Shown here piece by piece: positions 1 through 7,939 of a DNA stretch of 64,000 nucleotides. This DNA comes from Streptomyces tsukubensis (GTDB lineage: Bacteria > Actinomycetota > Actinomycetes > Streptomycetales > Streptomycetaceae). Location of the stretch: positions 1,860,001 through 1,924,000 of the forward strand of contig NZ_CP045178.1 of NCBI RefSeq assembly GCF_009296025.1, written 5' to 3'. The position numbers were made by a program, and so were the translations under genes. Within the stretch, counting starts at the first letter, position 1, and each line of letters opens with the position of its first letter. The notes beneath the pieces are model-generated. The model worked only from the letters and a program-made list of their open reading frames with translations, was not told the DNA's origin and made no database searches.

Positions 1-86
1 GAGACACCACCAACACCATGATGACGGCCTACGAGGTCGAAAAGGACAAGTGGACGCCCAAGCACAGCGAGGTCTACAAGCCCTGA
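1..86 (+). CDS. livK: Branched-chain amino-acid ABC transporter substrate-binding protein, C-terminal end (partial)
   Basis: Only the last 27 codons are present; the frame enters at base 3 and ends at TGA 84-86. The visible tail contains TAYEVEKDKWTPKHSEVYKP. This kind of C-terminus suits a LivJ/LivK-type periplasmic-binding lipoprotein that delivers Leu/Ile/Val to the membrane permeases. The identity rests mainly on context: it lies directly upstream of livH, livM, livG and livF on the same strand, the standard order. Signal peptide and ligand-binding lobes are outside the window, so the call is an inference from position. Confidence 0.7.
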   Translation, partial: DTTNTMMTAYEVEKDKWTPKHSEVYKP

Positions 87-140
87 CCCCGCGGGCACGA
101 CCCGACACCGGAGCACTGACCGTCACCCAGTGTTGACAAG

Positions 141-174
141 GCCGCGCGGGACAGCCAAGAGCGTCCCGCGCGGC
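141..174 (+). promoter_or_regulatory. Intercistronic stem-loop between livK and livH
   Basis: A perfect 12-bp inverted repeat (GCCGCGCGGGAC at 141-152, its complement at 163-174) encloses a 10-nt loop. It sits 54 bases after the livK stop and 34 bases before the livH start, with no T-run after it. Such hairpins behind binding-protein genes usually act as partial terminators or as 3' stabilisers that keep the binding protein in excess over the permease. That role is inferred. Confidence 0.65.
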
Positions 175-208
175 TCCTTATCCGAACCACCCCAACGGAG
201 GCCCTGCG

Positions 209-1138
209 GTGCACGAACTGCCGCAACAGCTGGCCAATGGACTCATCCTCGGCGCGATGTACGGACTCATCGCGATCGGCTACACGATGGTCTACGGCAT
301 TGTCCAGCTCATCAACTTCGCCCACGGCGAGATATTCATGATCGGAGGATTCGGTGCCTACACCGTCTGGCAGTTCCTCCCCGACAGCGTCTCCCTCCTC
401 GCGGTCATCCCCCTGATGATCGTCGGCGGCATCATCTGCTCCGTCGCCGTCGGCACCGCCGCGGAACGCTTCGCCTACCGCCCACTGCGCGGAGCGCCCC
501 GACTGGCCCCCCTCATCACCGCCATCGGACTCTCCCTCTTCCTCCAGCAACTCGTCTGGGCCCTCTACCCCCACGCCAAATCGGACATCTCCTTCCCCCA
601 GTTCCACGGCGACTCCTTCCACGTCCTCGGAGCGACCATCCAGCGCGGCGATCTCTTCGTCATCATCGCCGCCCCCCTCTGCATGATCTTCCTCGGCTAC
701 TTCGTCTCCCGCACCCGCTCGGGACGCGGCATGCAGGCCACCGCCCAGGACCCCGACACCGCCAAGCTCATGGGCGTCAACACCGACCGCATCATCGTCC
801 TGGCCTTCGCCATCGGCGCCGCCTTCGCCGCCATCGCCGCCGTCGCCTACGGCGTCAAGAACGGCCAGATCGGCTTCTACATGGGCTTCATCATGGGCCT
901 CAAGGCCTTCACCGCCGCCGTCCTCGGCGGTATCGGCAACATCTACGGCGCCATGCTCGGCGGCCTCGTACTCGGCGTCGCGGAAGCCCTCGCCACCGGC
1001 TACATGGGCAACATCCCCGGCATGGAACTCTTCGGCGGCGGCGGCTGGAAGGACGTGTGGGCCTTCGTCCTCCTCATCATCGTCCTCCTCATCCGCCCCC
1101 AAGGACTGCTCGGCGAACGCGTCGCGGACAGGGCGTGA
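209..1138 (+). CDS. livH: Branched-chain amino-acid ABC transporter permease LivH
   Basis: 309-residue integral membrane permease, the usual LivH length. It has alternating hydrophobic segments and the LivH-type N-terminus with GLIAIGYTMVYGIVQLINFA near residues 20-40. It would form the inner-membrane channel with LivM and take energy from LivG/LivF. The GTG at 209 is chosen because an AGG-rich ribosome site (GGAGG) lies about seven bases upstream. The stop abuts the livM ATG with no spacer, so the two permeases are probably translationally coupled. Confidence 0.93.
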   Translation: MHELPQQLANGLILGAMYGLIAIGYTMVYGIVQLINFAHGEIFMIGGFGAYTVWQFLPDSVSLLAVIPLMIVGGIICSVAVGTAAERFAYRPLRGAPRLAPLITAIGLSLFLQQLVWALYPHAKSDISFPQFHGDSFHVLGATIQRGDLFVIIAAPLCMIFLGYFVSRTRSGRGMQATAQDPDTAKLMGVNTDRIIVLAFAIGAAFAAIAAVAYGVKNGQIGFYMGFIMGLKAFTAAVLGGIGNIYGAMLGGLVLGVAEALATGYMGNIPGMELFGGGGWKDVWAFVLLIIVLLIRPQGLLGERVADRA

Positions 1139-2932
1139 ATGACGATGACCAACAACATTCCCCAGCGCAGCACCGTCCTGAACATCCCCGCGCGGGCAGC
1201 CCGCGCCGGCACCCTCGCGGGCGCCGCCATCGCCCTCGTCGGAACGTTCCTCTCCTGGACCTACACCGACGAATTCCCCGGCGACCTCACCGTCACCGGC
1301 TACCCCGGCGGACTCCAACTCCTCACCCTCACCGGCGCCCTCCTCACCCTCGTCTTCGCCCTCTCCGCACTCGGCGTCCCAGGACTCCGCTGGCTCACCC
1401 CCGGCGGCCCCCTCGGCGCCATACGCTTCCTCGCCCTCGCCACCCTCGGCACCACCGCCTACACCGTCGCCGCCATCGCCGTGACACTCGACGGCCTCAT
1501 CGCCCTCGACCCCGGCGCCTGGATATCCCTCGTCGGCTCACTCATCGCCGTACTCGCGGCCCTCGGCCTGCCCGCCGACTCCCCCCTCATCGCCGACGAC
1601 CCACCCACCACCTGGTACCGATTCCGCCACAGCCTCCGCGGCCCCACACCGCAGCCCCCCACCCGGCCACTCCCCGCCTGGGCCGAGATCGTCACCATCG
1701 CCGTCAGCCTCGGCCTCACCCTCTACGTCTTCACCTACGGCATCGACACCGAATACTCCGAACTCTTCATCGGCTTCCTCATCCTCGTCGTACTCGGCGC
1801 GTTCGGCCTCGCCCGCGCCGGTCTCCTCCACCGACTCACCCACCTCACGGGCAAACACCGCAACGTCACCGTCGCCGCCGCCTTCATCGCCGCGATCTGC
1901 TTCCCCTTCACCCAGGACAACGACACCTACGCGCTCATCGGGACCAACATCCTGATCTTCGCCACCGTCGCCCTCGGCCTCAACATCGTCGTCGGACTCG
2001 CCGGCCTCCTCGACCTCGGCTACGTCGCCTTCCTCGGCGTCGGCGCCTACACCGCGGCACTCCTCTCCGGCTCCCCCCAGTCATCCATCGGGGTCCACTT
2101 CCCGTTCTGGCTCGCCGCCCTCACCGGAGCCGCCGTCTCCCTCGTCTTCGGCATCATCATCGGAGCCCCCACACTCCGACTCCGCGGGGACTACCTCGCC
2201 ATCGTCACCCTCGGATTCGGTGAGATCTTCCGCCTCACCATGAACAACCTCAACGGAAACAGCGGACCCGACGTCACCGGCGGCTCACGAGGCATCCCCA
2301 ACATCCCCGACCTCGAACTCGCCGGATTCAAGTTCGGCCTCCCCCACGACATCGCGGGATTCACCCTCGGCCGCTCCGGCAACTACTTCCTGCTGATGCT
2401 CGTCTTCACCGCGATCATCCTGCTCGTCTTCCACCGCTCAGGGCAGTCCCGCATCGGCCGCGCCTGGGTCGCCATCCGCGAGGACGAAACCGCCGCCTCC
2501 GCCATGGGCATCAACGGATTCCGCCTCAAACTCCTCGCCTTCGGGCTCGGCGCCACCCTCGCCGGACTCGCGGGAACCGTACAGGCGCACGTCTCCTACA
2601 GCGTCACACCCGAACAGTACAAATTCGCCGGCTCCGCACCGCCCAACTCCGCCTTCCTCATCGCAGCCGTCATCCTCGGCGGAATGGGAACCATCAGCGG
2701 CCCCCTCATCGGCGCCGCACTCCTCTACCTCATCCCGGCGAAACTCCAATTCATGCAGGACTACCAACTCCTCATCTTCGGATTCGCCCTCATCATCCTC
2801 ATGCGCCTGCGGCCTGAAGGCATCGTCCCCGACCGCCGCAAGAAACTCGAATTCCACGAGAAAGACCAACTCGACCAACCGGAAGAACGACTACCCGAGC
2901 ACGCCACCGGCGTCACCAAAGCGGGGGCCTGA
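1139..2932 (+). CDS. livM: Branched-chain amino-acid ABC transporter permease LivM with an extra N-terminal membrane domain
   Basis: 597 residues, well above the 320-420 usual for LivM. The C-terminal part from about residue 255 is canonical: a run starting IGTNILIFATVALGLNIVVG, the GLLDLGYVAFLGVGAY segment, a conserved LRLRGDYLAIVTLGFGEI motif, and IREDETAASAMG near the cytosolic EAA-like loop. The first roughly 240 residues add several predicted membrane spans joined by a proline-rich loop, and they do not resemble the permease core. Long LivM proteins of this kind are, to my knowledge, common in actinobacteria; the role of the extension is unknown. Its ATG follows the livH TGA directly. 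Confidence 0.92.
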   Translation: MTMTNNIPQRSTVLNIPARAARAGTLAGAAIALVGTFLSWTYTDEFPGDLTVTGYPGGLQLLTLTGALLTLVFALSALGVPGLRWLTPGGPLGAIRFLALATLGTTAYTVAAIAVTLDGLIALDPGAWISLVGSLIAVLAALGLPADSPLIADDPPTTWYRFRHSLRGPTPQPPTRPLPAWAEIVTIAVSLGLTLYVFTYGIDTEYSELFIGFLILVVLGAFGLARAGLLHRLTHLTGKHRNVTVAAAFIAAICFPFTQDNDTYALIGTNILIFATVALGLNIVVGLAGLLDLGYVAFLGVGAYTAALLSGSPQSSIGVHFPFWLAALTGAAVSLVFGIIIGAPTLRLRGDYLAIVTLGFGEIFRLTMNNLNGNSGPDVTGGSRGIPNIPDLELAGFKFGLPHDIAGFTLGRSGNYFLLMLVFTAIILLVFHRSGQSRIGRAWVAIREDETAASAMGINGFRLKLLAFGLGATLAGLAGTVQAHVSYSVTPEQYKFAGSAPPNSAFLIAAVILGGMGTISGPLIGAALLYLIPAKLQFMQDYQLLIFGFALIILMRLRPEGIVPDRRKKLEFHEKDQLDQPEERLPEHATGVTKAGA

Positions 2933-2937
2933 CCACC

Positions 2938-3939
2938 ATGACCACCACACAGACCCCCCCGGCCGTCACCGAGACCGCCGTACTCCAGGCAACCGGCGTC
3001 ACCATGCGCTTCGGCGGCCTCACCGCCGTACGCGACGTCGACCTCACCGTCAACACCGGCGAGATCGTCGGCCTCATCGGCCCCAACGGCGCCGGAAAGA
3101 CCACCTTCTTCAACTGCCTCACCGGCCTCTACGTCCCCACAGAAGGACGCGTCGCCTACAAAGGCACCACCCTCCCGGCCAAACCCCACCTCGTCACCAA
3201 AGCCGGAATCGCCCGCACCTTCCAGAACATCCGGCTCTTCGCCAACATGACCGTCCTCGAAAACGTCCTCGTAGGACGGCACACCCGAACACGAGAAGGA
3301 CTCTTCTCAGCCCTGCTCCGCGGCCCCGGATTCAAAAAAGCAGAAGCAGAATCCAAAGAACGAGCCATGGAACTCCTCGAATTCACAGGACTCGCCGCCA
3401 AAGCAGACCACCTCTCACGCAACCTCCCCTACGGCGAACAACGCAAGCTCGAAATCGCCCGCGCCCTCGCCAGCGAACCCGGCCTCCTGCTCCTCGACGA
3501 GCCCACCGCGGGCATGAACCCCCAGGAGACCCGCGCCACCGAGGAACTCGTCTTCTCCATCAGGGACCAAGGCATCGCCGTACTCGTCATCGAGCACGAC
3601 ATGCGCTTCATCTTCAACCTCAGCGACCGTGTATCCGTCCTCGTACAGGGGCAGAAACTCGTCGAGGGGACCCCCGCCGTCGTCCAGGCCGACGAACGCG
3701 TCATCGCCGCCTACCTCGGCACCCCCATGGAAGACAGCCCGGAAGACGAATGCCTCGACGCGGTCGAAGCCGCGGAATCCGCAGCCGCCAGCCACAGGGC
3801 CGCAGCCGCGGGGACAGGGGCAGGGACAGGGACAGGGACAGGGGCGGGGACAGGGACAGCGTCCGGCACCAGTAGCGGCACCGGTACAAACACGGGTGCC
3901 GGCACCGACACCGAAGACCACCAGGAGGACACCAAGTGA
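2938..3939 (+). CDS. livG: Branched-chain amino-acid ABC transporter ATP-binding protein LivG
   Basis: ATPase of the Leu/Ile/Val importer. Visible motifs are Walker A GPNGAGKTT, the LivG-type signature PYGEQRKLEIARAL, Walker B LLLLDEPTAG and the switch histidine in VIEHDM. The protein has 333 residues; LivG proteins are usually 250-290. The excess is a C-terminal low-complexity tail after about residue 275, Ala-rich and then alternating Gly-Thr/Gly-Ala encoded by a hexanucleotide microsatellite, ending in an acidic stretch. It starts 5 bases after livM and overlaps livF by 4 bases, so it belongs to the same operon. The tail is probably disordered and dispensable. Confidence 0.95.
   Translation: MTTTQTPPAVTETAVLQATGVTMRFGGLTAVRDVDLTVNTGEIVGLIGPNGAGKTTFFNCLTGLYVPTEGRVAYKGTTLPAKPHLVTKAGIARTFQNIRLFANMTVLENVLVGRHTRTREGLFSALLRGPGFKKAEAESKERAMELLEFTGLAAKADHLSRNLPYGEQRKLEIARALASEPGLLLLDEPTAGMNPQETRATEELVFSIRDQGIAVLVIEHDMRFIFNLSDRVSVLVQGQKLVEGTPAVVQADERVIAAYLGTPMEDSPEDECLDAVEAAESAAASHRAAAAGTGAGTGTGTGAGTGTASGTSSGTGTNTGAGTDTEDHQEDTK
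3811..3858 (+). repeat. Hexanucleotide microsatellite (GGGACA/GGGGCA)8 inside livG
   Basis: Eight consecutive 6-bp units (GGGACA, with two GGGGCR variants) lie in frame in the 3' end of livG and encode Gly-Thr/Gly-Ala dipeptides. Copy-number changes would lengthen or shorten the tail without shifting the frame. Confidence 0.9.
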
Positions 3940-4652
3940 CCGCGCTCCTGGAAGTCGACGACCTCACCGTCGCCTACGGCAAGATCGAAGCCGTGAAAGG
4001 CATATCCTTCACCGTCCAAGAAGGCGAAGTCGTCACGCTCATCGGCACCAACGGCGCCGGAAAGACCACCACACTCCGCACCCTCTCCGGACTCATCAAA
4101 CCGAGCTGCGGAAACGTCATCTTCAACGGGAAAACCCTCGGAAAGTACCGCGCGGACGAAATCGTGAGCCTCGGCCTGGCCCACTCCCCGGAAGGCCGGC
4201 ACATCTTCCCCCGCATGACCATCGAGGACAACCTCCGCCTCGGCGCCTACCTCCGCAAGGACACCGAAGGCATCAACAAGGACATTCAGCACGCCTGCGA
4301 TCTGTTCCCCATACTCGGAGAACGAAAAAAGCAGGCAGCGGGCACACTCTCGGGCGGCGAACAGCAAATGCTCGCCATGGGCCGCGCCCTCATGTCGCAG
4401 CCCAAACTCCTCATGCTCGACGAACCCTCCATGGGCCTCTCACCCATCATGATGCAGAAAATCATGCAGACCATCAGAGAGCTCAAGGCAGAGGGCACCA
4501 CCATTCTCCTCGTCGAGCAGAACGCCCAGGCCGCACTGTCACTCGCCGACCAGGGACACGTCATGGAGATCGGCAACATCGTTCTCTCAGGCACAGGACA
4601 GGACCTCCTCACCGACGAATCCGTCCGCAAGGCCTACCTCGGCGAGGACTGA
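3936..4652 (+). CDS. livF: Branched-chain amino-acid ABC transporter ATP-binding protein LivF
   Basis: 238 residues, the normal LivF length. Walker A is GTNGAGKTT, the ABC signature LSGGEQQMLAMGRAL, Walker B LLMLDEPSMGLSP, and the H-loop position reads LLVEQNAQ; the Q-for-H variant is typical of LivF. It pairs with LivG as the nucleotide-binding heterodimer. The GTG start overlaps the livG TGA (GTGA), a translational-coupling arrangement, and livF is the last gene before the operon terminator. Confidence 0.95.
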   Translation: MTALLEVDDLTVAYGKIEAVKGISFTVQEGEVVTLIGTNGAGKTTTLRTLSGLIKPSCGNVIFNGKTLGKYRADEIVSLGLAHSPEGRHIFPRMTIEDNLRLGAYLRKDTEGINKDIQHACDLFPILGERKKQAAGTLSGGEQQMLAMGRALMSQPKLLMLDEPSMGLSPIMMQKIMQTIRELKAEGTTILLVEQNAQAALSLADQGHVMEIGNIVLSGTGQDLLTDESVRKAYLGED

Positions 4653-4680
4653 CGCACCCACCCGCACACCCGCACACGAA

Positions 4681-4719
4681 GAGGGGCCCGCACCCGGACA
4701 ATCCGGCTGCGGGCCCCTC
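4681..4719. terminator. Bidirectional hairpin terminator between livF and the ANTAR regulator
   Basis: A perfect 12-bp stem (GAGGGGCCCGCA 4681-4692, complement 4708-4719) has a loop that adds a CCGG/CCGG pairing. It lies 28 bases after livF and 27 bases from the end of the convergent regulator gene. There is no strong T-run, as is usual in this GC range. Confidence 0.85.
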
Positions 4720-4746
4720 TCTCTCACGGTCCCTTACGGCTACCGC

Positions 4747-5397
4747 CTACTCCTTGGCGGCCTTCTTCTCCGCCGAATCCTCGATGACCGCCTCAGCCAC
4801 CTGCTGCATCGACATCCTGCGGTCCATCGACGTCTTCTGAATCCACCGGAACGCCGCCGGCTCCGTCAAGCCGTACTCCGTCTGAAGCACCGACTTCGCG
4901 CGGTCCACCAGCTTCCGCGTCTCCAGCCGCTGCGACAGGTCGGCGACCTCCTTCTCCAGTGTCCGCAGCTCCGTGAAGCGCGACACCGCCATCTCGATGG
5001 CGGGCACCACATCACTCTTGCTGAACGGCTTCACCAGATAAGCCATCGCACCCGCGTCGCGCGCCCGCTCCACCAGGTCCCGCTGCGAGAACGCGGTCAG
5101 CATCAGCACCGGGGCGATGGACTCCTCGGCGATCTTCTCCGCCGCCGAGATGCCGTCGAGGACGGGCATCTTCACGTCCAGGATGACCAGGTCGGGCCGG
5201 TGCTCCCGGGCAAGCTCCACGGCCTGCTGCCCGTCGCCCGCCTCCCCTACGACGGAGTACCCCTCCTCCTCCAGCATCTCTTTCAGATCGAGGCGGATCA
5301 GGGCCTCGTCCTCAGCGATGACGACACGGGTCGTCAGCGGAGGCACATGCGACTTGTCGTCGTCGGCGACGGGCTCGGGCGACTCGGGGGCGGTCAA
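4747..5397 (-). CDS. Response regulator with C-terminal ANTAR RNA-binding domain
   Basis: 216 residues. The receiver domain spans about 23-138, with the acidic pocket E29/D30, phospho-acceptor D74 (VILDVKMP), T101 and K123 (LVKPF). A coiled linker near 140-160 leads into an ANTAR domain (VDRAKSVLQTEYGLTEPAAF and a following helix). ANTAR proteins bind tandem RNA hairpins and act as antiterminators. It resembles mycobacterial PdtaR and its Streptomyces homologues, whose kinase is usually encoded elsewhere; no histidine kinase is adjacent. The TTG at 5397 is preferred because GAGGAG lies six bases upstream. Confidence 0.93.
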   Translation of the reverse strand: MTAPESPEPVADDDKSHVPPLTTRVVIAEDEALIRLDLKEMLEEEGYSVVGEAGDGQQAVELAREHRPDLVILDVKMPVLDGISAAEKIAEESIAPVLMLTAFSQRDLVERARDAGAMAYLVKPFSKSDVVPAIEMAVSRFTELRTLEKEVADLSQRLETRKLVDRAKSVLQTEYGLTEPAAFRWIQKTSMDRRMSMQQVAEAVIEDSAEKKAAKE

Positions 5398-5498
5398 CAG
5401 GGGCTCCTCGGGGCGGGGCGTGGGTGCTGCTATGGAGAGGGTACCTAGCTGCGGTATGGTTAAGCCCAGCGGGTCAGGGGCGAACCATTGATCCGTAG

Positions 5499-5573
5499 GC
5501 CCCGGTAGCCCAATTGGCAGCAGGCAATGGATTCAAAACCCATACAGTGTCGGTTCGAGTCCGACCCGGGGCA
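5499..5573 (+). tRNA. tRNA with CAA anticodon, class I (short variable arm); atypical tRNA-Leu
   Basis: 75-nt cloverleaf without encoded CCA. The acceptor stem GCCCCGG/CCGGGGC is fully paired and the discriminator is A5573. The D stem has three pairs (5508-5510 with 5523-5525) around a 12-nt loop. The anticodon stem ATGGA/CCCAT (5527-5531/5539-5543) has one A-C mismatch at the loop end; the loop TTCAAAA places CAA at 5534-5536. The variable region has only five bases (ACAGT), and the T stem is GTCGG/CCGAC with loop TTCGAGT. Bacterial leucine tRNAs are normally class II with a long variable arm, so the CAA (UUG-reading) anticodon on this body is odd. The aminoacylation identity is not certain. 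Confidence 0.8.
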
Positions 5574-5683
5574 CTTTTCCTTCAATTCCAAGGTCATCGA
5601 AATTCGCGCGGATTTCATCTGATCGTGTCTCTTCCGACCGTTCACTCTCTCCATTCTCTGCACTGTCCGCCAATGTTGGCCGA

Positions 5684-6460
5684 GTGTATGACTCCGACAC
5701 CCGCGCGGATGCGCTGTCCTTACTCGCTCAAGGGCACAGCCTGAATTCCATCAGCGTGCGGACAGGGATATCCAGAGCCACCGTCCGAAGCTGGCGCGAC
5801 ACTGGGCCGACGCTCCCGTCCCGGTCGACGGCGGACTGTCCTCGGTGCTGCCGGACACCCCGGGGCCCCGAGGACCCGGCGGCTTACTCCTATCTGCTGG
5901 GGCTCTATCTCGGCGACGGATGCCTCACCACCGGACGTCGCGGCGTTCATCTTCTGCGCATCGCGTGCGCGGATGCCTGGCCAGGCTTGATCCGCGCCTG
6001 CGGCGACGCCGTGCGGGCCGTGCGACCCGACAACCGGGTGTGGTTCTCCCAGCGCCAGGGCTGCGTGGCAGTCTCCAGCACCAGCAAGCACTGGGTCTGT
6101 CTCTTCCCGCAACACGGCCCTGGCAGGAAGCACGACCGGCATATCTTCCTCCAGCCGTGGCAGCGCGAGATCGTCGACGCCCACCCCTGGGAATTCGTGC
6201 GGGGTCTCATTCATTCCGACGGTTCCCGAATCATCAACTGGACCGAGAAACTGATTGCCGGGAAGTGCAAGCGGTACGAATACGCCCGGTACTTCTTCAC
6301 CAACAGGTCGGACGACATCCGGAAGCTGTACACCGACACTCTGGATCGACTCGGCGTCGAGTGGACGATGGTGCGGCGGCAGGGCGACCCGCTCAACATC
6401 TCCGTAGCCCGCAAAGCCTCCGTAGCCCTCATGGACAAGCACGTAGGGCCGAAGTACTGA
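5684..6460 (+). CDS. Helix-turn-helix / LAGLIDADG-type protein next to the atypical tRNA
   Basis: 258 residues. An N-terminal helix-turn-helix of the recombinase/Trp-repressor type spans about 6-40 (ISVRTGISRATVRSWRDTG). A short cysteine cluster follows (C52, C55, C56). Two LAGLIDADG helices appear: YLLGLYLGDG (70-79) and FVRGLIHSDG (171-180); the acids D78 and D179 sit at the positions that bind catalytic metal in homing endonucleases. The domain combination recalls WhiA, a domesticated LAGLIDADG regulator, but in reverse order. Start GTG 5684 is uncertain; no strong ribosome site is visible. Codon 13 is TTA, rare in Streptomyces. The 110 bases upstream are distinctly AT-richer than the flanks. 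Nuclease or regulator cannot be decided from sequence. Confidence 0.7.
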   Translation: MYDSDTRADALSLLAQGHSLNSISVRTGISRATVRSWRDTGPTLPSRSTADCPRCCRTPRGPEDPAAYSYLLGLYLGDGCLTTGRRGVHLLRIACADAWPGLIRACGDAVRAVRPDNRVWFSQRQGCVAVSSTSKHWVCLFPQHGPGRKHDRHIFLQPWQREIVDAHPWEFVRGLIHSDGSRIINWTEKLIAGKCKRYEYARYFFTNRSDDIRKLYTDTLDRLGVEWTMVRRQGDPLNISVARKASVALMDKHVGPKY

Positions 6461-6502
6461 TCACCTCCAGTACCCCGACCCTGTAAGCCAACCCGGCAAG
6501 CG

Positions 6503-7939
6503 TTACTTCGGGGAGTCGTCCTCGCCGATGTGGTGGATGCGGACCAGGTTGGTGGAGCCGGCGACTCCGGGGGGTGAGCCCGCGGTGATGACCACCGTGT
6601 CGCCGCGGCGGCAGCGGCCGACCTTCAGGAGGAGTTCGTCGACCTGCTCGACCATCGCGTCGGTGGATTCGACGTGCGGGCCGAGGAACGTCTCCACCCC
6701 CCAGGTGAGGTTGAGCTGCGAGCGGGTCGCGTTCTCCGGGGTGAAGGCGAGGAGGGGGATCGGGGAGCGGTAGCGGGAGAGGCGGCGGGCGGTGTCGCCG
6801 GACTGGGTGAAGGCCACGAGGAACTTCGCTCCGACGAAGTCGCCCATTTCGGCTGCGGCGCGTGCGACGGCGCCGCCCTGGGTGCGGGGTTTGTTGCGGT
6901 CGGTGAGTGGGGGCAGGCCCCTGGCGAGGATGTCCTCCTCGGCCGCTTCGACGATGCGGCCCATGGTGCGGACGGTCTCCACGGGGTATGTGCCGACGCT
7001 GGTCTCGCCGGAGAGCATCACGGCGTCGGTGCCGTCGATGACGGCGTTGGCGACGTCGGAGGCCTCGGCGCGGGTGGGGCGGGAGTTCTCGATCATCGAG
7101 TCGAGCATCTGGGTGGCGACGATGACCGGTTTGGCATTGCGCTTGGCCAGTTTGATGGCGCGCTTCTGGACGATCGGGACCTGTTCGAGGGGCATTTCGA
7201 CGCCGAGATCGCCGCGGGCGACCATGATGCCGTCGAAGGCGGCGACGATGTCGTCGATGTTCTCGACTGCCTGGGGTTTTTCGATCTTGGCGATGACGGG
7301 GAGCCTGCGTCCCTCTTCGCGCATGACGCGGTGGACGTCGTTGATGTCGGCTCCGCTGCGTACGAAGGAGAGGGCGATGACGTCCGCGCCGGTCCTGAGT
7401 GCCCAGCGGAGGTCCTCGACGTCCTTCTCCGAGAGGGCGGGGACGGAGACGGCGACGCCGGGCAGGTTGAGGCCCTTGTGGTCGGAGACCATGCCGCCTT
7501 CGATGACGGTGGTGTGGACGTTGTCGCCTTCGACGCGTTCGACTTCGAGGCAGACCTTGCCGTCGTCGACGAGGATGCGTTCACCTGCGGAGACGTCGGC
7601 CGCGAGGCCTCCGTAGGTGGTGCCGCAGCGTGCGCGGTCCCCTTCCGCGCCTTCTTCGACGGTAATGGTGAAGTCGTCTCCGCGTTCAAGGAGTACGGGT
7701 CCCTCGCGAAAGCGTCCGAGGCGGATCTTCGGGCCTTGAAGGTCAGCGAGGATACCGACGCTGCGGCCGGTCTCTTCCGAGGCCTTGCGTACGCGGTGGA
7801 ACCGCTCCTCGTGTTCGGCGTAGGTGCCGTGGCTGAGGTTGAATCGGGCTACGTCCATTCCGGCTTCGACCAGGGCTTTGATCTGGTCGTACGAGTCGGT
7901 GGCGGGGCCCAGGGTACAGACGATCTTTACTCGGCGCAT
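6503..7939 (-). CDS. pyk: Pyruvate kinase
   Basis: 478 residues, normal length. It converts phosphoenolpyruvate and ADP to pyruvate and ATP in the cytosol. Recognisable blocks are KIVCTLGPA at the N-terminus, FNLSHG, the active-site IAKIEKPQAVENIDDI with the catalytic lysine, VARGDLGVEMP, and MLSGETSVGTYPVE before the C-terminal allosteric domain. The ATG at 7939 has no Shine-Dalgarno sequence, but promoter-like hexamers end six bases upstream, which suggests leaderless translation. It is transcribed towards the LAGLIDADG gene, with only 42 bases between the convergent stops and no clear hairpin there. Confidence 0.96.
   Translation of the reverse strand: MRRVKIVCTLGPATDSYDQIKALVEAGMDVARFNLSHGTYAEHEERFHRVRKASEETGRSVGILADLQGPKIRLGRFREGPVLLERGDDFTITVEEGAEGDRARCGTTYGGLAADVSAGERILVDDGKVCLEVERVEGDNVHTTVIEGGMVSDHKGLNLPGVAVSVPALSEKDVEDLRWALRTGADVIALSFVRSGADINDVHRVMREEGRRLPVIAKIEKPQAVENIDDIVAAFDGIMVARGDLGVEMPLEQVPIVQKRAIKLAKRNAKPVIVATQMLDSMIENSRPTRAEASDVANAVIDGTDAVMLSGETSVGTYPVETVRTMGRIVEAAEEDILARGLPPLTDRNKPRTQGGAVARAAAEMGDFVGAKFLVAFTQSGDTARRLSRYRSPIPLLAFTPENATRSQLNLTWGVETFLGPHVESTDAMVEQVDELLLKVGRCRRGDTVVITAGSPPGVAGSTNLVRIHHIGEDDSPK

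Noticed and set aside
74..1318. 414-residue minus-strand frame antisense to livH/livM
   Set aside because: Shadow of GC-rich codons, acidic low-complexity product, no ribosome site.
5499..5573. tRNA pseudogene
   Set aside because: Acceptor and T stems are perfect and the anticodon loop is canonical; a decayed gene would be expected to show more mismatches than one A-C.
5574..6502. Integrated element with duplicated attachment site at the tRNA
   Set aside because: No repeat of the tRNA 3' end and no integrase gene; only the LAGLIDADG protein is present.
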